From an uncultured Pseudomonadota bacterium (GTDB lineage Bacteria; Pseudomonadota; Gammaproteobacteria; Burkholderiales; Usitatibacteraceae), in the NCBI GenBank assembly GCA_937898635.1, contig CALEJW010000238.1, forward strand, positions 1-51,151: 51,151 nucleotides of DNA. Reading direction: 5' to 3'. Positions 25,414 through 32,946 of the stretch are shown here, one piece after another; position 1 is the first letter of the stretch, and each line of letters opens with the position of its first letter. The translations under genes were made by a program, and so were the position numbers. The notes below the pieces were generated by a model, which saw nothing but the letters and a program-made list of their open reading frames with translations, had not been told where the DNA came from and ran no database searches.

Positions 25414-25836
25414 ATGACCGCCGTCCTCCCGCGCGCCGCGACCGCCCTTGCCGGCATCCTGCTCGCCGCGTGCCAGTTCGCGCCGGTGAACCGCGAGCCG
25501 CCGCCGCGGCCCTTCACGGGCACGAAATGGATGCTGGTGACCGAACGCAAGACCGCGGGGGAGGCGCCCTACCTGGAGTTCGGCGACGGGGCCGTGACCG
25601 GATCGTCGGGCTGCAACCAGGTCCGCGGCCGCTACGTTCAGGACAGCGTGGGCGCGGGGGCGATCGTGTTCTCCTCGATCGCCACCTCGCGGCGCCTTTG
25701 CGACGACGTCGCGATGGCGGTGGAGGAAAGGCTCCTCGCGGTGCTGCGCACCTCGACCAGCGTGCGCGTGACGGGCGACGCCCTGCGGATCGACGGGTCC
25801 GCGGGCGGGCTCGACTTCAGGGCCGCGACGCGCTGA
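25414..25836 (+). CDS. META-domain (HslJ-like) lipoprotein
   Basis: The 140-residue protein has a lipoprotein signal ending LLAAC and a META domain (GTKWMLVTERKTAG, LEFGDGAVTGSSGCNQVRGRY, then SSIATSRRLC). META domains occur in HslJ and in envelope proteins linked to stress or resistance; no activity is established. AAAGG precedes the ATG. Its last 20 bases overlap the 3' end of the convergent glycine-zipper gene. Confidence 0.82.
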   Translation: MTAVLPRAATALAGILLAACQFAPVNREPPPRPFTGTKWMLVTERKTAGEAPYLEFGDGAVTGSSGCNQVRGRYVQDSVGAGAIVFSSIATSRRLCDDVAMAVEERLLAVLRTSTSVRVTGDALRIDGSAGGLDFRAATR

Positions 25837-26644
25837 CGATCCGGCCTTCCTCGACGCGGACCTTGTCGCCCACGCGCCACGAGGGCTCGCTCGTGTAGCG
25901 CACGACCTTGTTGGTGCCGTCCTCGAGGCGCACGCGGACGTCCCACGCGGTGACGCTCGCGCGGTTCTTCTCGATCTCGTTGCCGACGAGGGCGCCGCCG
26001 AGGGCGCCCGCGACCGTGGCGACGTCCTTGCCGCGGCCGCCGCCCACCTGGTGGCCGAGCACGCCGCCGACGATGCCGCCGAGCACGGCCCCGGCGCCGC
26101 TCGAGTCGCCCTTCTTCTGGATCGGCACGATCTCGCTCACGGTGCCGCAATTGCGGCAGATCTTCGGGGCCGGCGCGGGTTCGGGCGCGGCCGCCGCGGG
26201 CGGGGCGCTGGCGTACGCAGGCGCGCCGGAAGCGTAGGCGGGCGCGCTCGGCGCGGGCCTGGCGGCCGGTGCCGGCGCCGGGGCGGGCTTGGCCACCCGC
26301 GGCTTCGGGGGAGCGGGAGGCGCTTCGGGCTTCGGCGCGGGCGCGACGGCCGGCGCGGGCTGCGGAGCCGGCGTGGCGGCGACGGGTGCCGGAGGCGGCG
26401 CGGATTCCACGGGCGCGGGAGCCGGCGCGGGCGGCACGACGGCGTCGGGCACGAGGCCCGCCTGCTGCGCGGGCTTCACGACGCTCATGGGCGTGGCCGG
26501 CGCGTTCGCGGCCTGCCCGGGCAGCAGCCCGAGGTAGGACGCGGCGCCCGCGGCGCCGAAGACGACGACGGCAATGGCGCCCACCACGATGCCGGGGTGC
26601 AGGCCCTGGCGGGAAGTGGCGCCGTTCGCTGCGGGGGTGCTCAT
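25817..26644 (-). CDS. Membrane-anchored Pro/Ala-rich protein with glycine-zipper domain
   Basis: The 275-residue protein has one transmembrane helix (residues about 18-42), a long Pro/Ala linker (48-160), a CRNC motif (Cys163, Cys166), a glycine-zipper 2TM segment (183-222, AVLGGIVGGVLGHQVGGG and AGALGGALVG) and a basic C-terminal domain. It resembles SlyB/RcnB-type glycine-zipper envelope proteins; the CxxC could bind metal or form a disulfide. AGGAGG precedes the ATG. The many prolines make it a likely EF-P client, and kup lies upstream on the same strand. Confidence 0.78.
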   Translation of the reverse strand: MSTPAANGATSRQGLHPGIVVGAIAVVVFGAAGAASYLGLLPGQAANAPATPMSVVKPAQQAGLVPDAVVPPAPAPAPVESAPPPAPVAATPAPQPAPAVAPAPKPEAPPAPPKPRVAKPAPAPAPAARPAPSAPAYASGAPAYASAPPAAAAPEPAPAPKICRNCGTVSEIVPIQKKGDSSGAGAVLGGIVGGVLGHQVGGGRGKDVATVAGALGGALVGNEIEKNRASVTAWDVRVRLEDGTNKVVRYTSEPSWRVGDKVRVEEGRIVSASRP

Positions 26645-26665
26645 GGATTCCTCCTGTGGAGATCC

Positions 26666-26690
26666 CGCGCCGCGCGTTGCGCGCGGCGCG
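26666..26690. repeat. Strong GC hairpin between kup and the glycine-zipper gene
   Basis: CGCGCCGCGCG (26666-26676) and CGCGCGGCGCG (26680-26690) are exact 11-base inverted arms around TTG. There is no T-tract on either side, so it is not a standard terminator. It would fold in the 5' leader of the downstream gene or at the 3' end of the kup transcript. Confidence 0.7.
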
Positions 26691-26740
26691 TTCTGTCGGA
26701 AGCTTAACGCGATTCGCGATGCCGCCGTTGACCGTGCGGC

Positions 26741-28645
26741 TCAGATGTCCACGTGCGTGCCGAGTTCCACCACGCGGTTGATGGGGATGTTGAAGAAATC
26801 GGTGGCGCGCGTGGCGTTGCGGCTCATCCACGCGAACAGGTGGTCGCGCCAGGTGGCCATGCCCTGTCGCTTGCCGGCGACGATGGTCTCGCGCGAGAGG
26901 AAGAAGGAGGTCTCCATCGGGTCGAACCCCAGGTTGTAGCGCAGCCGGCAGGAGTCGAGGATCTCGCCGATGTCGGGATGCTCCTTGAAGCCGTACCAGG
27001 CCTCGGCCTGCCAGAAGCCCTCGCGCAGCCGCGTGAGCTGCACGCGGTCCTCGATGGGAACGACGGGCACATCGTGCGTCACCACGGTGAGGAAGAGCAC
27101 GCGCTCGTGCAGCACCTTGTTGTGCTTGAGGTTGTGCAGCATCGCGTGCGGCACCTTGCCCGGCGCGCTCGTCATGAAGATCGCGGTGCCGGGCACGACC
27201 TGCGGGGGGTTCACGGCGAGCGCGTCGAGGAACGGGTCCAGCGGGATGCCTTCCTCGCTCATGCGCCGCATGAGGAGCGTGCGCCCGCGCTTCCAGGTGA
27301 CGAGCAGCGTGAAGCAGGCGGCGCCGATGAGCAGCGGGAACCAGCCCCCGGAGAGGAATTTCGCGGCGTTGGAGGCGAAGAACGCGAGGTCGACCAGGAG
27401 CATCGCCCCCAGGAGCCCCATCGTCGCGAGCGGGTGCCATTTCCACAGGCGGTGCGCGACGACCATCGCGAGCGCGCACTCGATCACCATCGTGGCGGAG
27501 ACGGCGATGCCGTAGGCGTTGGCGAGGGCGCTGGAGGACTGGAAGCCCAGCACGAGGAGGATCACGGCCCCGAAGAGCGTCCAGTTCACGAAGGGCACGT
27601 ACACCTGGCCGATCTGGCGGAACGAGGTGTGCGTGATCGCGAGCCGCGGGATGTAGCCCAGGTGGATCGCCTGGCGCGTGATGGAGAACGCGCCCGAGAT
27701 CACCGCCTGCGAGGCGATCACGGTGGCGGCGGTCGCGAGCGCCACCATCGGCAGCACCGCCCAGGCGGGCAGCATCAGGTAGAACGGGTTCTTCACGCCG
27801 GCGGGGTTCGCCAGCACGAAGGCGCCCTGGCCGTAGTAGTTCAGGAGCAGCGCCGGCATCACCAGGCCGAACCACGCGATGCGGATCGGGCGCCGGCCGA
27901 AGTGCCCCATGTCGGCGTAGAGCGCCTCGCCGCCGGTGAGCACGAGGAAGACCGCGCCCAGCACGAGGAAGCCGGCGAGCGGGTTGGCGGCGAGGAAGGC
28001 GAAGGCGTGCGTCGGCACGAGCGCGAGGAGGATGTCCGGGTGGTCGCCGATGCGCGAGAGCCCGGCGGCGCCGATCGCCACGAACCAGATCGCGGTGACG
28101 GGGCCGAAGAAGGCCCCGACGCTGCCGGTGCCGTGGCGCTGGATGAGGAAGAGGGCGGCGAGGATCGCGATGGTGACCGGGACCACGCCCTGCGAGATCC
28201 CGGGCAGCGCGATCTCCAGTCCCTCGACGGCGGAGAGCACCGAGATCGCCGGCGTGATCATGCTGTCGCCGTAGAACATCGCCGCGCCGAAGATCCCCAG
28301 CGTCACCACGAACCAGCGCTTGCGCGGCTCGTGGTGCAGCCCGCGCAGCGCGAGCGCGAGGAGGGCGAGGATGCCGCCCTCGCCGTTGTTGTCCGCCCGC
28401 ATCATCACCAGGAGGTACTTGAGGGCGATCACCCAGGCCATGGACCAGGTGATGAGCGAGAGGAGCCCGAGCACGTTCCCGGGCGTGGGCGCGATGCCGT
28501 GCTCGGGGCTGAAGCACTCCTTCAGCGCGTAGAGGGGGCTCGTGCCGATGTCGCCGAAGACGACGCCCAGGGCGCCGAGGACGAGCGGCGCGAGGGCCCG
28601 CCGGGTGGGGCTCAGCGGGACGGGCGGTACCTCGGGGGAACTCAT
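26741..28645 (-). CDS. kup: Low-affinity potassium transporter Kup
   Basis: The 634-residue protein imports potassium with protons. The N-terminus GVVFGDIGTSPLYALKE is the KUP/HAK/KT signature, followed by about 12 transmembrane helices and a C-terminal cytoplasmic domain (FHNL-type segment PHAMLHNLKHNKVLHERVL). Length matches E. coli Kup (622). GGGAG lies six bases before the ATG. It follows the hemolysin-III-family gene on the same strand after 94 bases. Confidence 0.96.
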   Translation of the reverse strand: MSSPEVPPVPLSPTRRALAPLVLGALGVVFGDIGTSPLYALKECFSPEHGIAPTPGNVLGLLSLITWSMAWVIALKYLLVMMRADNNGEGGILALLALALRGLHHEPRKRWFVVTLGIFGAAMFYGDSMITPAISVLSAVEGLEIALPGISQGVVPVTIAILAALFLIQRHGTGSVGAFFGPVTAIWFVAIGAAGLSRIGDHPDILLALVPTHAFAFLAANPLAGFLVLGAVFLVLTGGEALYADMGHFGRRPIRIAWFGLVMPALLLNYYGQGAFVLANPAGVKNPFYLMLPAWAVLPMVALATAATVIASQAVISGAFSITRQAIHLGYIPRLAITHTSFRQIGQVYVPFVNWTLFGAVILLVLGFQSSSALANAYGIAVSATMVIECALAMVVAHRLWKWHPLATMGLLGAMLLVDLAFFASNAAKFLSGGWFPLLIGAACFTLLVTWKRGRTLLMRRMSEEGIPLDPFLDALAVNPPQVVPGTAIFMTSAPGKVPHAMLHNLKHNKVLHERVLFLTVVTHDVPVVPIEDRVQLTRLREGFWQAEAWYGFKEHPDIGEILDSCRLRYNLGFDPMETSFFLSRETIVAGKRQGMATWRDHLFAWMSRNATRATDFFNIPINRVVELGTHVDI

Positions 28646-28739
28646 TCAGGCTCCCGCGCCGGGCGAGGTGCCGGCGCGATTCGGCGGGGGACTCTACGCC
28701 GCTTTGCTGCGCTGCACAAGCGGACCGGCCGCCCGGGCT

Positions 28740-29357
28740 TCAGGCGACGTAGAGCAGGATGGCGGTGTAGTGCAGCGCGCTGCCGGCGATCACGAAGAGG
28801 TGCCAGATGCCGTGGAAGTGGCGGAAGCGCTCGTCGTAGAGGTAGAAGACGATGCCCGCGGTGTAGACGAGGCCGCCGGCCGCGACCCACGCGAAACCCG
28901 CCCAGGTGAGCGCGTCCACGAGCGGCACGACGGCGATGACCGCGAACCACCCCATCAGCAGGTAGAGCGCCAGCGACAGCAGGCGCTGGCCCTTGCCGAA
29001 CCGGATCTCCTGGACGACGCCGGCGACGGCGAGCGTCCACACGACCCCGAGGAGCGTCCATCCCCAGGGCCCGTTCAGGGTGACCAGCGCGAAGGGCGTG
29101 TAGGTTCCCGCGATGAGCAGGTAGATCGCGCTGTGGTCGAGCTTGCGGAAGATTTCCTTCGCCCGGCCGCGCAGGCTGTGGTAGAGCGTCGAGGCGAGGT
29201 AGAGGAAGAAGAGCGTCGCCCCGTAGATCGAGAAGCTCACGATCTTCCACGGGTCGGCCTGCAATGCGGCAATAACGATCAGGACGGCCGCGCCCGCGGC
29301 CGCGAGGAGCGCGCCGGAGAGGTGGGTCAGTCCGTTGAATCGTTCGCCGCGGACCAT
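28740..29357 (-). CDS. trhA: Hemolysin III family (TrhA/YqfA, PAQR) membrane protein
   Basis: The 205-residue protein has seven predicted membrane helices and the PAQR metal-site motifs: LASTLYHS, then LDHSAIYLLIAGTYTPF and HGIWHLFVIAGSALHY. Bacterial members affect membrane lipid homeostasis; a true hemolytic role is doubtful. The start is set by the conserved EERFNG-like N-terminus MVRGERFNGLTHL. It lies 34 bases after a small lysine-rich gene. Confidence 0.92.
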   Translation of the reverse strand: MVRGERFNGLTHLSGALLAAAGAAVLIVIAALQADPWKIVSFSIYGATLFFLYLASTLYHSLRGRAKEIFRKLDHSAIYLLIAGTYTPFALVTLNGPWGWTLLGVVWTLAVAGVVQEIRFGKGQRLLSLALYLLMGWFAVIAVVPLVDALTWAGFAWVAAGGLVYTAGIVFYLYDERFRHFHGIWHLFVIAGSALHYTAILLYVA

Positions 29358-29391
29358 CGCGAGGCTTTCCCGGGGAGCGGGGGCGGCGGGG

Positions 29392-29553
29392 TCAGGCGGG
29401 TGGCGCGTCGGCGTCGGGGGCCGGGGCGGCGTCGGCGCCCTCGCCGGATTTCGCCAGCTTGTTCTGGAGCTTGCGCTGGAGCTTTTCTTCCTTCTTGCGT
29501 TTCTGTTCCAGTTCGCGCTTGCGTTTCTCGAATGCGTAGTTGGGTTTGGCCAA
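29392..29553 (-). CDS. Small lysine-rich conserved protein (53 aa) with TTG start
   Basis: The peptide AKPNYAFEKRKRELEQKRKK, rich in Lys/Glu and probably one long charged helix, resembles short proteins I recall from many beta- and gammaproteobacteria. AAGGAG lies nine bases before a TTG, which gives the expected N-terminus. The only upstream ATG (29598) would add 15 residues and has no ribosome site. The C-terminal 15 residues are Ala/Pro/Asp-rich. Function unknown; the charge suggests nucleic-acid or ribosome contact. Confidence 0.7.
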   Translation of the reverse strand: MAKPNYAFEKRKRELEQKRKKEEKLQRKLQNKLAKSGEGADAAPAPDADAPPA

Positions 29554-29656
29554 GATCGGGTTCTCCTTCTCCGTGAGGGGACCGTGCCATTCTCGCATGG
29601 ACGACACGCAAATGCTTGTCTCCACGCAAGAATCGCCCATTTCCGGCGCGCCGGCC

Positions 29657-30490
29657 TCAGGGGCCGAGGATCGCCGCGAAGCCCTCCCGGTAGGTCGGGT
29701 GGCGGAAGGCGAACCCGCTCGCGCGCAGGCGGGCGCTGGACAGGCGCTTGGCGCCCCCGCGCCGCGAGGGCACTTCCGGGGAATCCTCGCCCAGGGGGGG
29801 CGGCGCCACGCCGAGCCGCGCCGCGAGCCAGTCCAGGATCTCGCCCATGGCGGTCGGCGCCTCGTCCGTGCCGAGGTAGAGCGGATCGACCGACGATCGC
29901 CCGACGAGATGCGCGATCGCCCGCGCGCAATCGTCGCGGTGGATGCGGTTGGTGATCGCCGCCCGCGAGGCGGCGGAAACGGGCCGGCCCTCGCGGACCA
30001 CGCGCACGAGCCGGTCGCGACCCGGGCCGTAGATCCCGGAGAAGCGGATCGTCGTCGCCTCGAGGGGCGCGGCCGCGGCGAGCGCCTCGCCTTCGAGGAG
30101 CGTTCGCCCGGTGAAGCCGCGGGGCTCGGCGGGCGAGGCCTCGTCCACGACGGACCCGTCGTCCTGCCCGTACACGCCCGTGGAGGAGACGAAGACGAGG
30201 CGCTTCGCCGCGCCGCGAGAGGCGGCCGCGACGACGCGCGCGAGCCCGTCCACGTAGGCCGCGCGGTAGGCCTCCGGGGTGGACGCGTCGGCGGAGACGC
30301 AGTAGACGACGCAGTCGGCCGCGCCGAGCGCCGGCGGGAAGGTTTCCGGCCGCAGCACGTCCATCGCGTGGGCGCCGGGCGCATCTCCCGGGGTGCGACG
30401 GCCGACGGCGACCTCGTGACCCGCCTGCGCGAGGAACTGCGCCGCGACCGTCCCCACGTAGCCCGCGCCGGCGATGAAGACCCGCGCCAT
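29657..30490 (-). CDS. NAD(P)-dependent epimerase/dehydratase-like protein (YeeZ type)
   Basis: The 277-residue protein has an N-terminal Rossmann motif (FIAGAGYVG) and an extended SDR active region (FVSSTGVYGQDDG). The G-x-G-x-x-G pattern and overall order match the atypical SDR group that includes YeeZ. The substrate is unknown. The ATG overlaps the stop of the O-methyltransferase gene as TGATG, so it is the third gene of the can operon. Confidence 0.82.
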   Translation of the reverse strand: MARVFIAGAGYVGTVAAQFLAQAGHEVAVGRRTPGDAPGAHAMDVLRPETFPPALGAADCVVYCVSADASTPEAYRAAYVDGLARVVAAASRGAAKRLVFVSSTGVYGQDDGSVVDEASPAEPRGFTGRTLLEGEALAAAAPLEATTIRFSGIYGPGRDRLVRVVREGRPVSAASRAAITNRIHRDDCARAIAHLVGRSSVDPLYLGTDEAPTAMGEILDWLAARLGVAPPPLGEDSPEVPSRRGGAKRLSSARLRASGFAFRHPTYREGFAAILGP

Positions 30491-31161
30491 CAGGAGACGA
30501 CGAGCGCGATCGCGAAGCCGTCGTAGCCCTTGGTGCCGACGGTCTGCAGCACGGTCGCGCTCACGCGGCGCTCGGCGGCGATCATCGCGGCCAGCCGGCG
30601 CACGCCGAGCACGGCCGCGTCCTGGCTCGCCGCGTCGGCCACGGCGCCGCCGCGCACGACGTTGTCCACGACGATCACGGTGCCGCGCCGCGAGAGCTTG
30701 AGCGCCCAGGCGAAGTATTCCGGGTTCGAGGGCTTGTCCGCGTCGATGAAGACGAAGTCGAAGGGGCCCGCGCCCTCGCGCTCGAGTTCCGGCAGCGCGT
30801 CGATCGCGCGGCCCAGGCGCACCTGCGCGATGTTCGCGAAGCCGGCGCGGGCGAGGTTCGCGCGCGCGACCTCCGCGTGCCTCGGGTCCACCTCCAGGGT
30901 GACCAGCCGGCCGCCGCCGGGCGGCAGGGCGCGCGCGAGCCAGATGGCGCTGTAGCCGCCGAGCGTGCCGATCTCGAGGATGTTCCTCGCGCCCTGCACG
31001 CGCGCGAGCAGGTTGAGGAAGCGGCCCTGCGGGGCCGAGACGGCGATGGGCGGCAGTCCCGCGCGCTCGCTGTCCCGGAGGGCCTCGGCGAGGATCGCGT
31101 CCTCGCCGACGAGCGTGCCGGTGAAGTACCGGTCGACCGCGTCCCAGGTCTCCTGGCTCAT
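30490..31161 (-). CDS. SAM-dependent O-methyltransferase (class I, COMT-like)
   Basis: The 223-residue protein has the SAM motif ILEIGTLGGYSAIWLA, a second motif LVTLEVDPRHAEVARANL and the metal-site region FDFVFIDADKPSNPEY, as in bacterial catechol-type O-methyltransferases (PF01596). The start overlaps the carbonic anhydrase stop as ATGA. Its own stop overlaps the next gene's ATG. The substrate cannot be inferred. Confidence 0.9.
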   Translation of the reverse strand: MSQETWDAVDRYFTGTLVGEDAILAEALRDSERAGLPPIAVSAPQGRFLNLLARVQGARNILEIGTLGGYSAIWLARALPPGGGRLVTLEVDPRHAEVARANLARAGFANIAQVRLGRAIDALPELEREGAGPFDFVFIDADKPSNPEYFAWALKLSRRGTVIVVDNVVRGGAVADAASQDAAVLGVRRLAAMIAAERRVSATVLQTVGTKGYDGFAIALVVS

Positions 31162-31832
31162 GGCCGCGGCGCTGTCGCGGGAGCCTGCGCGCCGATCGCC
31201 GCGACCGCCTTCGCGTGGGCCGCCTCCAGCTCCGCGAGCGCGGTCACGGTCATGCCGAGGTCGCGCAGCAGCCCGTCCTGCAGGCCGTAGATCCAGCCGT
31301 GCACGGCGAGCGCCTGGCCGCGCTCCCAGGCGTCGCGCACGATCGAGGTTCCGCACACGTTCACCACCTGCGCGAGCACGTTCAGCTCGCAGAGGCGGTC
31401 GGCGCGGGCCGCCATGTCCGCGAGCACGGAGAGCGCGCTCTCGTGGCGGTCGCGCACGTCCTGCACGTGGCGCAGCCAGTTCTCCACGAGGCCGACCCGG
31501 TCTCCGGCGAGCGCGGCGCGCACGCCGCCACAGCCGTAGTGGCCGCAGACGATGACGTGGCGCACCTTGAGGATCTCCACGGCGAACTGGATGACCGAGA
31601 GGCAGTTGAGGTCCGTGTGCACGACGACGTTGGCGACGTTGCGGTGCACGAACACCTCGCCCGGCAGGAGCCCCACGATCTCGTTGGCGGGCACGCGGCT
31701 GTCGGCGCAGCCGATCCAGAGGTACTCCGGCGACTGCTGCCCGGAGAGGCGGGAGAAGAAGGACGGGTCCTGGCGGCGGATGCGCTCGGACCACGCGCGG
31801 TTGTTGTCGAAGAGCCGGGAGAGGGTGCGCAT
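31158..31832 (-). CDS. can: Beta-class carbonic anhydrase
   Basis: The 224-residue zinc enzyme interconverts CO2 and bicarbonate. The zinc ligands Cys42, Asp44 (CADSR), His98 and Cys101 (GHYGC) have the same numbering as E. coli Can. It is the first gene of a three-gene operon with a methyltransferase and a YeeZ-like protein, joined by 4-base and 1-base overlaps. Confidence 0.96.
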   Translation of the reverse strand: MRTLSRLFDNNRAWSERIRRQDPSFFSRLSGQQSPEYLWIGCADSRVPANEIVGLLPGEVFVHRNVANVVVHTDLNCLSVIQFAVEILKVRHVIVCGHYGCGGVRAALAGDRVGLVENWLRHVQDVRDRHESALSVLADMAARADRLCELNVLAQVVNVCGTSIVRDAWERGQALAVHGWIYGLQDGLLRDLGMTVTALAELEAAHAKAVAAIGAQAPATAPRP

Positions 31833-31923
31833 GGGAGGCGAACGGGTGCGGACGGGCGCGGTACGGGGAAGGGCCAGTATCCCACAGGCCCGCGCCGGCC
31901 CGCGCCGCCGGCGCGCCGGGCGG

Positions 31924-32280
31924 CTACTTGCCGCGCTCGAGCCTCGCCTTCAGGTCCGCGAAGGGCGAATGGGTCGCCCCCTTCGCGCCGCCGCCGCGCT
32001 CGGCGCCTTGCGCCGCCTCGAGCTGGCGCTGGTGCTCGTTGTCGTGGCAATAGACGCAGAGCAGCTCCCAGTTGCTGCCGTCGGGCGGGTTGTTGTCGTG
32101 GTCGTGGTCGCGGTGGTGGACCGTGAGCTCGCGCAGGTTCGCGCGCGTGAAGGTCCGCGCGCAGCGCCCGCAGATCCAGGGGTAGATCTTCAGCGCCTGC
32201 TCGCGGTAGCCGAGGCCGCGCTCGTCGGCCGCGCGGCGGGCGTCCGCGACGAGCCGGTCGAGCTTCGAGGGATCGGCCAT
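31924..32280 (-). CDS. yajD: HNH nuclease family protein YajD
   Basis: The 118-residue protein contains the YajD HNH core: CGRCARTF, then LTVHHRDHDHDNNPPDGSNW and LLCVYCHDNEH. The Cys pairs form a zinc site and the HH/H/H residues the HNH catalytic site. The cellular role of YajD is unknown. It lies ten bases downstream of a small exported-protein gene on the same strand. Confidence 0.93.
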   Translation of the reverse strand: MADPSKLDRLVADARRAADERGLGYREQALKIYPWICGRCARTFTRANLRELTVHHRDHDHDNNPPDGSNWELLCVYCHDNEHQRQLEAAQGAERGGGAKGATHSPFADLKARLERGK

Positions 32281-32290
32281 GGCGGGAAGC

Positions 32291-32749
32291 CTACTGCACG
32301 CGTTGCACCCGCGGCGAGCGGTTGGTGCCCTCGATCTCGAGGTAGAAGGCGCCGAGGAGCCCGCGCCGCACGCGCGCCTTCGGGTTCTCGATCCAGTGCG
32401 CGCCGGAGCTGCCGTCGGCCACCTGCCAGACCTGCCCGTTGGCGAGGCGGATGCTCGCGCCCGGCGACCAGCCGTCGAAGCGGCCGGGAATCGTGCTCTC
32501 GATGGCGTCGAGGCTCTGCAGCTCGCGCACCTGCCGCTGCTCGAGGCCGAACTGCTCCGGCGTGGGCTTCGCGGCCTGTGCCGGGACCGCGGCGGGCGCG
32601 GATGCCCGGGGCGCTGCGGGCGTCGCCGCGAGCGCGTCGTAGCAGGCGAGGCGTGCGGTGGCGTCCGCGATGGCGCGGCAGCGCTGCATCCCGGCCTCGT
32701 CGGCGAGGGCGAAGGCGGGAAGGAGAAGGAGGAGGGCGAAAGGCCTCAT
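32291..32749 (-). CDS. Small exported protein with CYDALA motif
   Basis: The 152-residue protein has a signal peptide (MRPFALLLLLPAFALA) and then MQRCRAIADATARLACYDALA, a pattern found in several small periplasmic proteins. The second half (PGRFDGWSPGASIRLANGQVWQVADGSS) looks like a beta-rich domain that I recall as a conserved unknown in betaproteobacteria. The signal peptide sets the start; there is no good Shine-Dalgarno. Two cysteines could pair in the periplasm. Confidence 0.7.
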   Translation of the reverse strand: MRPFALLLLLPAFALADEAGMQRCRAIADATARLACYDALAATPAAPRASAPAAVPAQAAKPTPEQFGLEQRQVRELQSLDAIESTIPGRFDGWSPGASIRLANGQVWQVADGSSGAHWIENPKARVRRGLLGAFYLEIEGTNRSPRVQRVQ

Positions 32750-32946
32750 GGAGCGGTTCCGGGAACGGGAGGGAACCGGCATTCTGTCGGCGCGGCCGGG
32801 TGAAGGCAACCGAGACGATCCGCCCGGGCGCGCCCGCGAGGCGCCGGGCCAACGAGCGGTATCGGCGGCCGCGCCGGCCGTAACGTCTGTATTCTGTCCC
32901 TGCCGGATCCCCCGTCCTTCCGGCGCGACGCGAGAAGGAGACGACC

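Noticed and set aside
26753..28909. 718-codon plus-strand frame opposite kup
   Set aside because: It is an antisense shadow of a complete Kup; the Glu/His/Arg-rich sequence has no domain.
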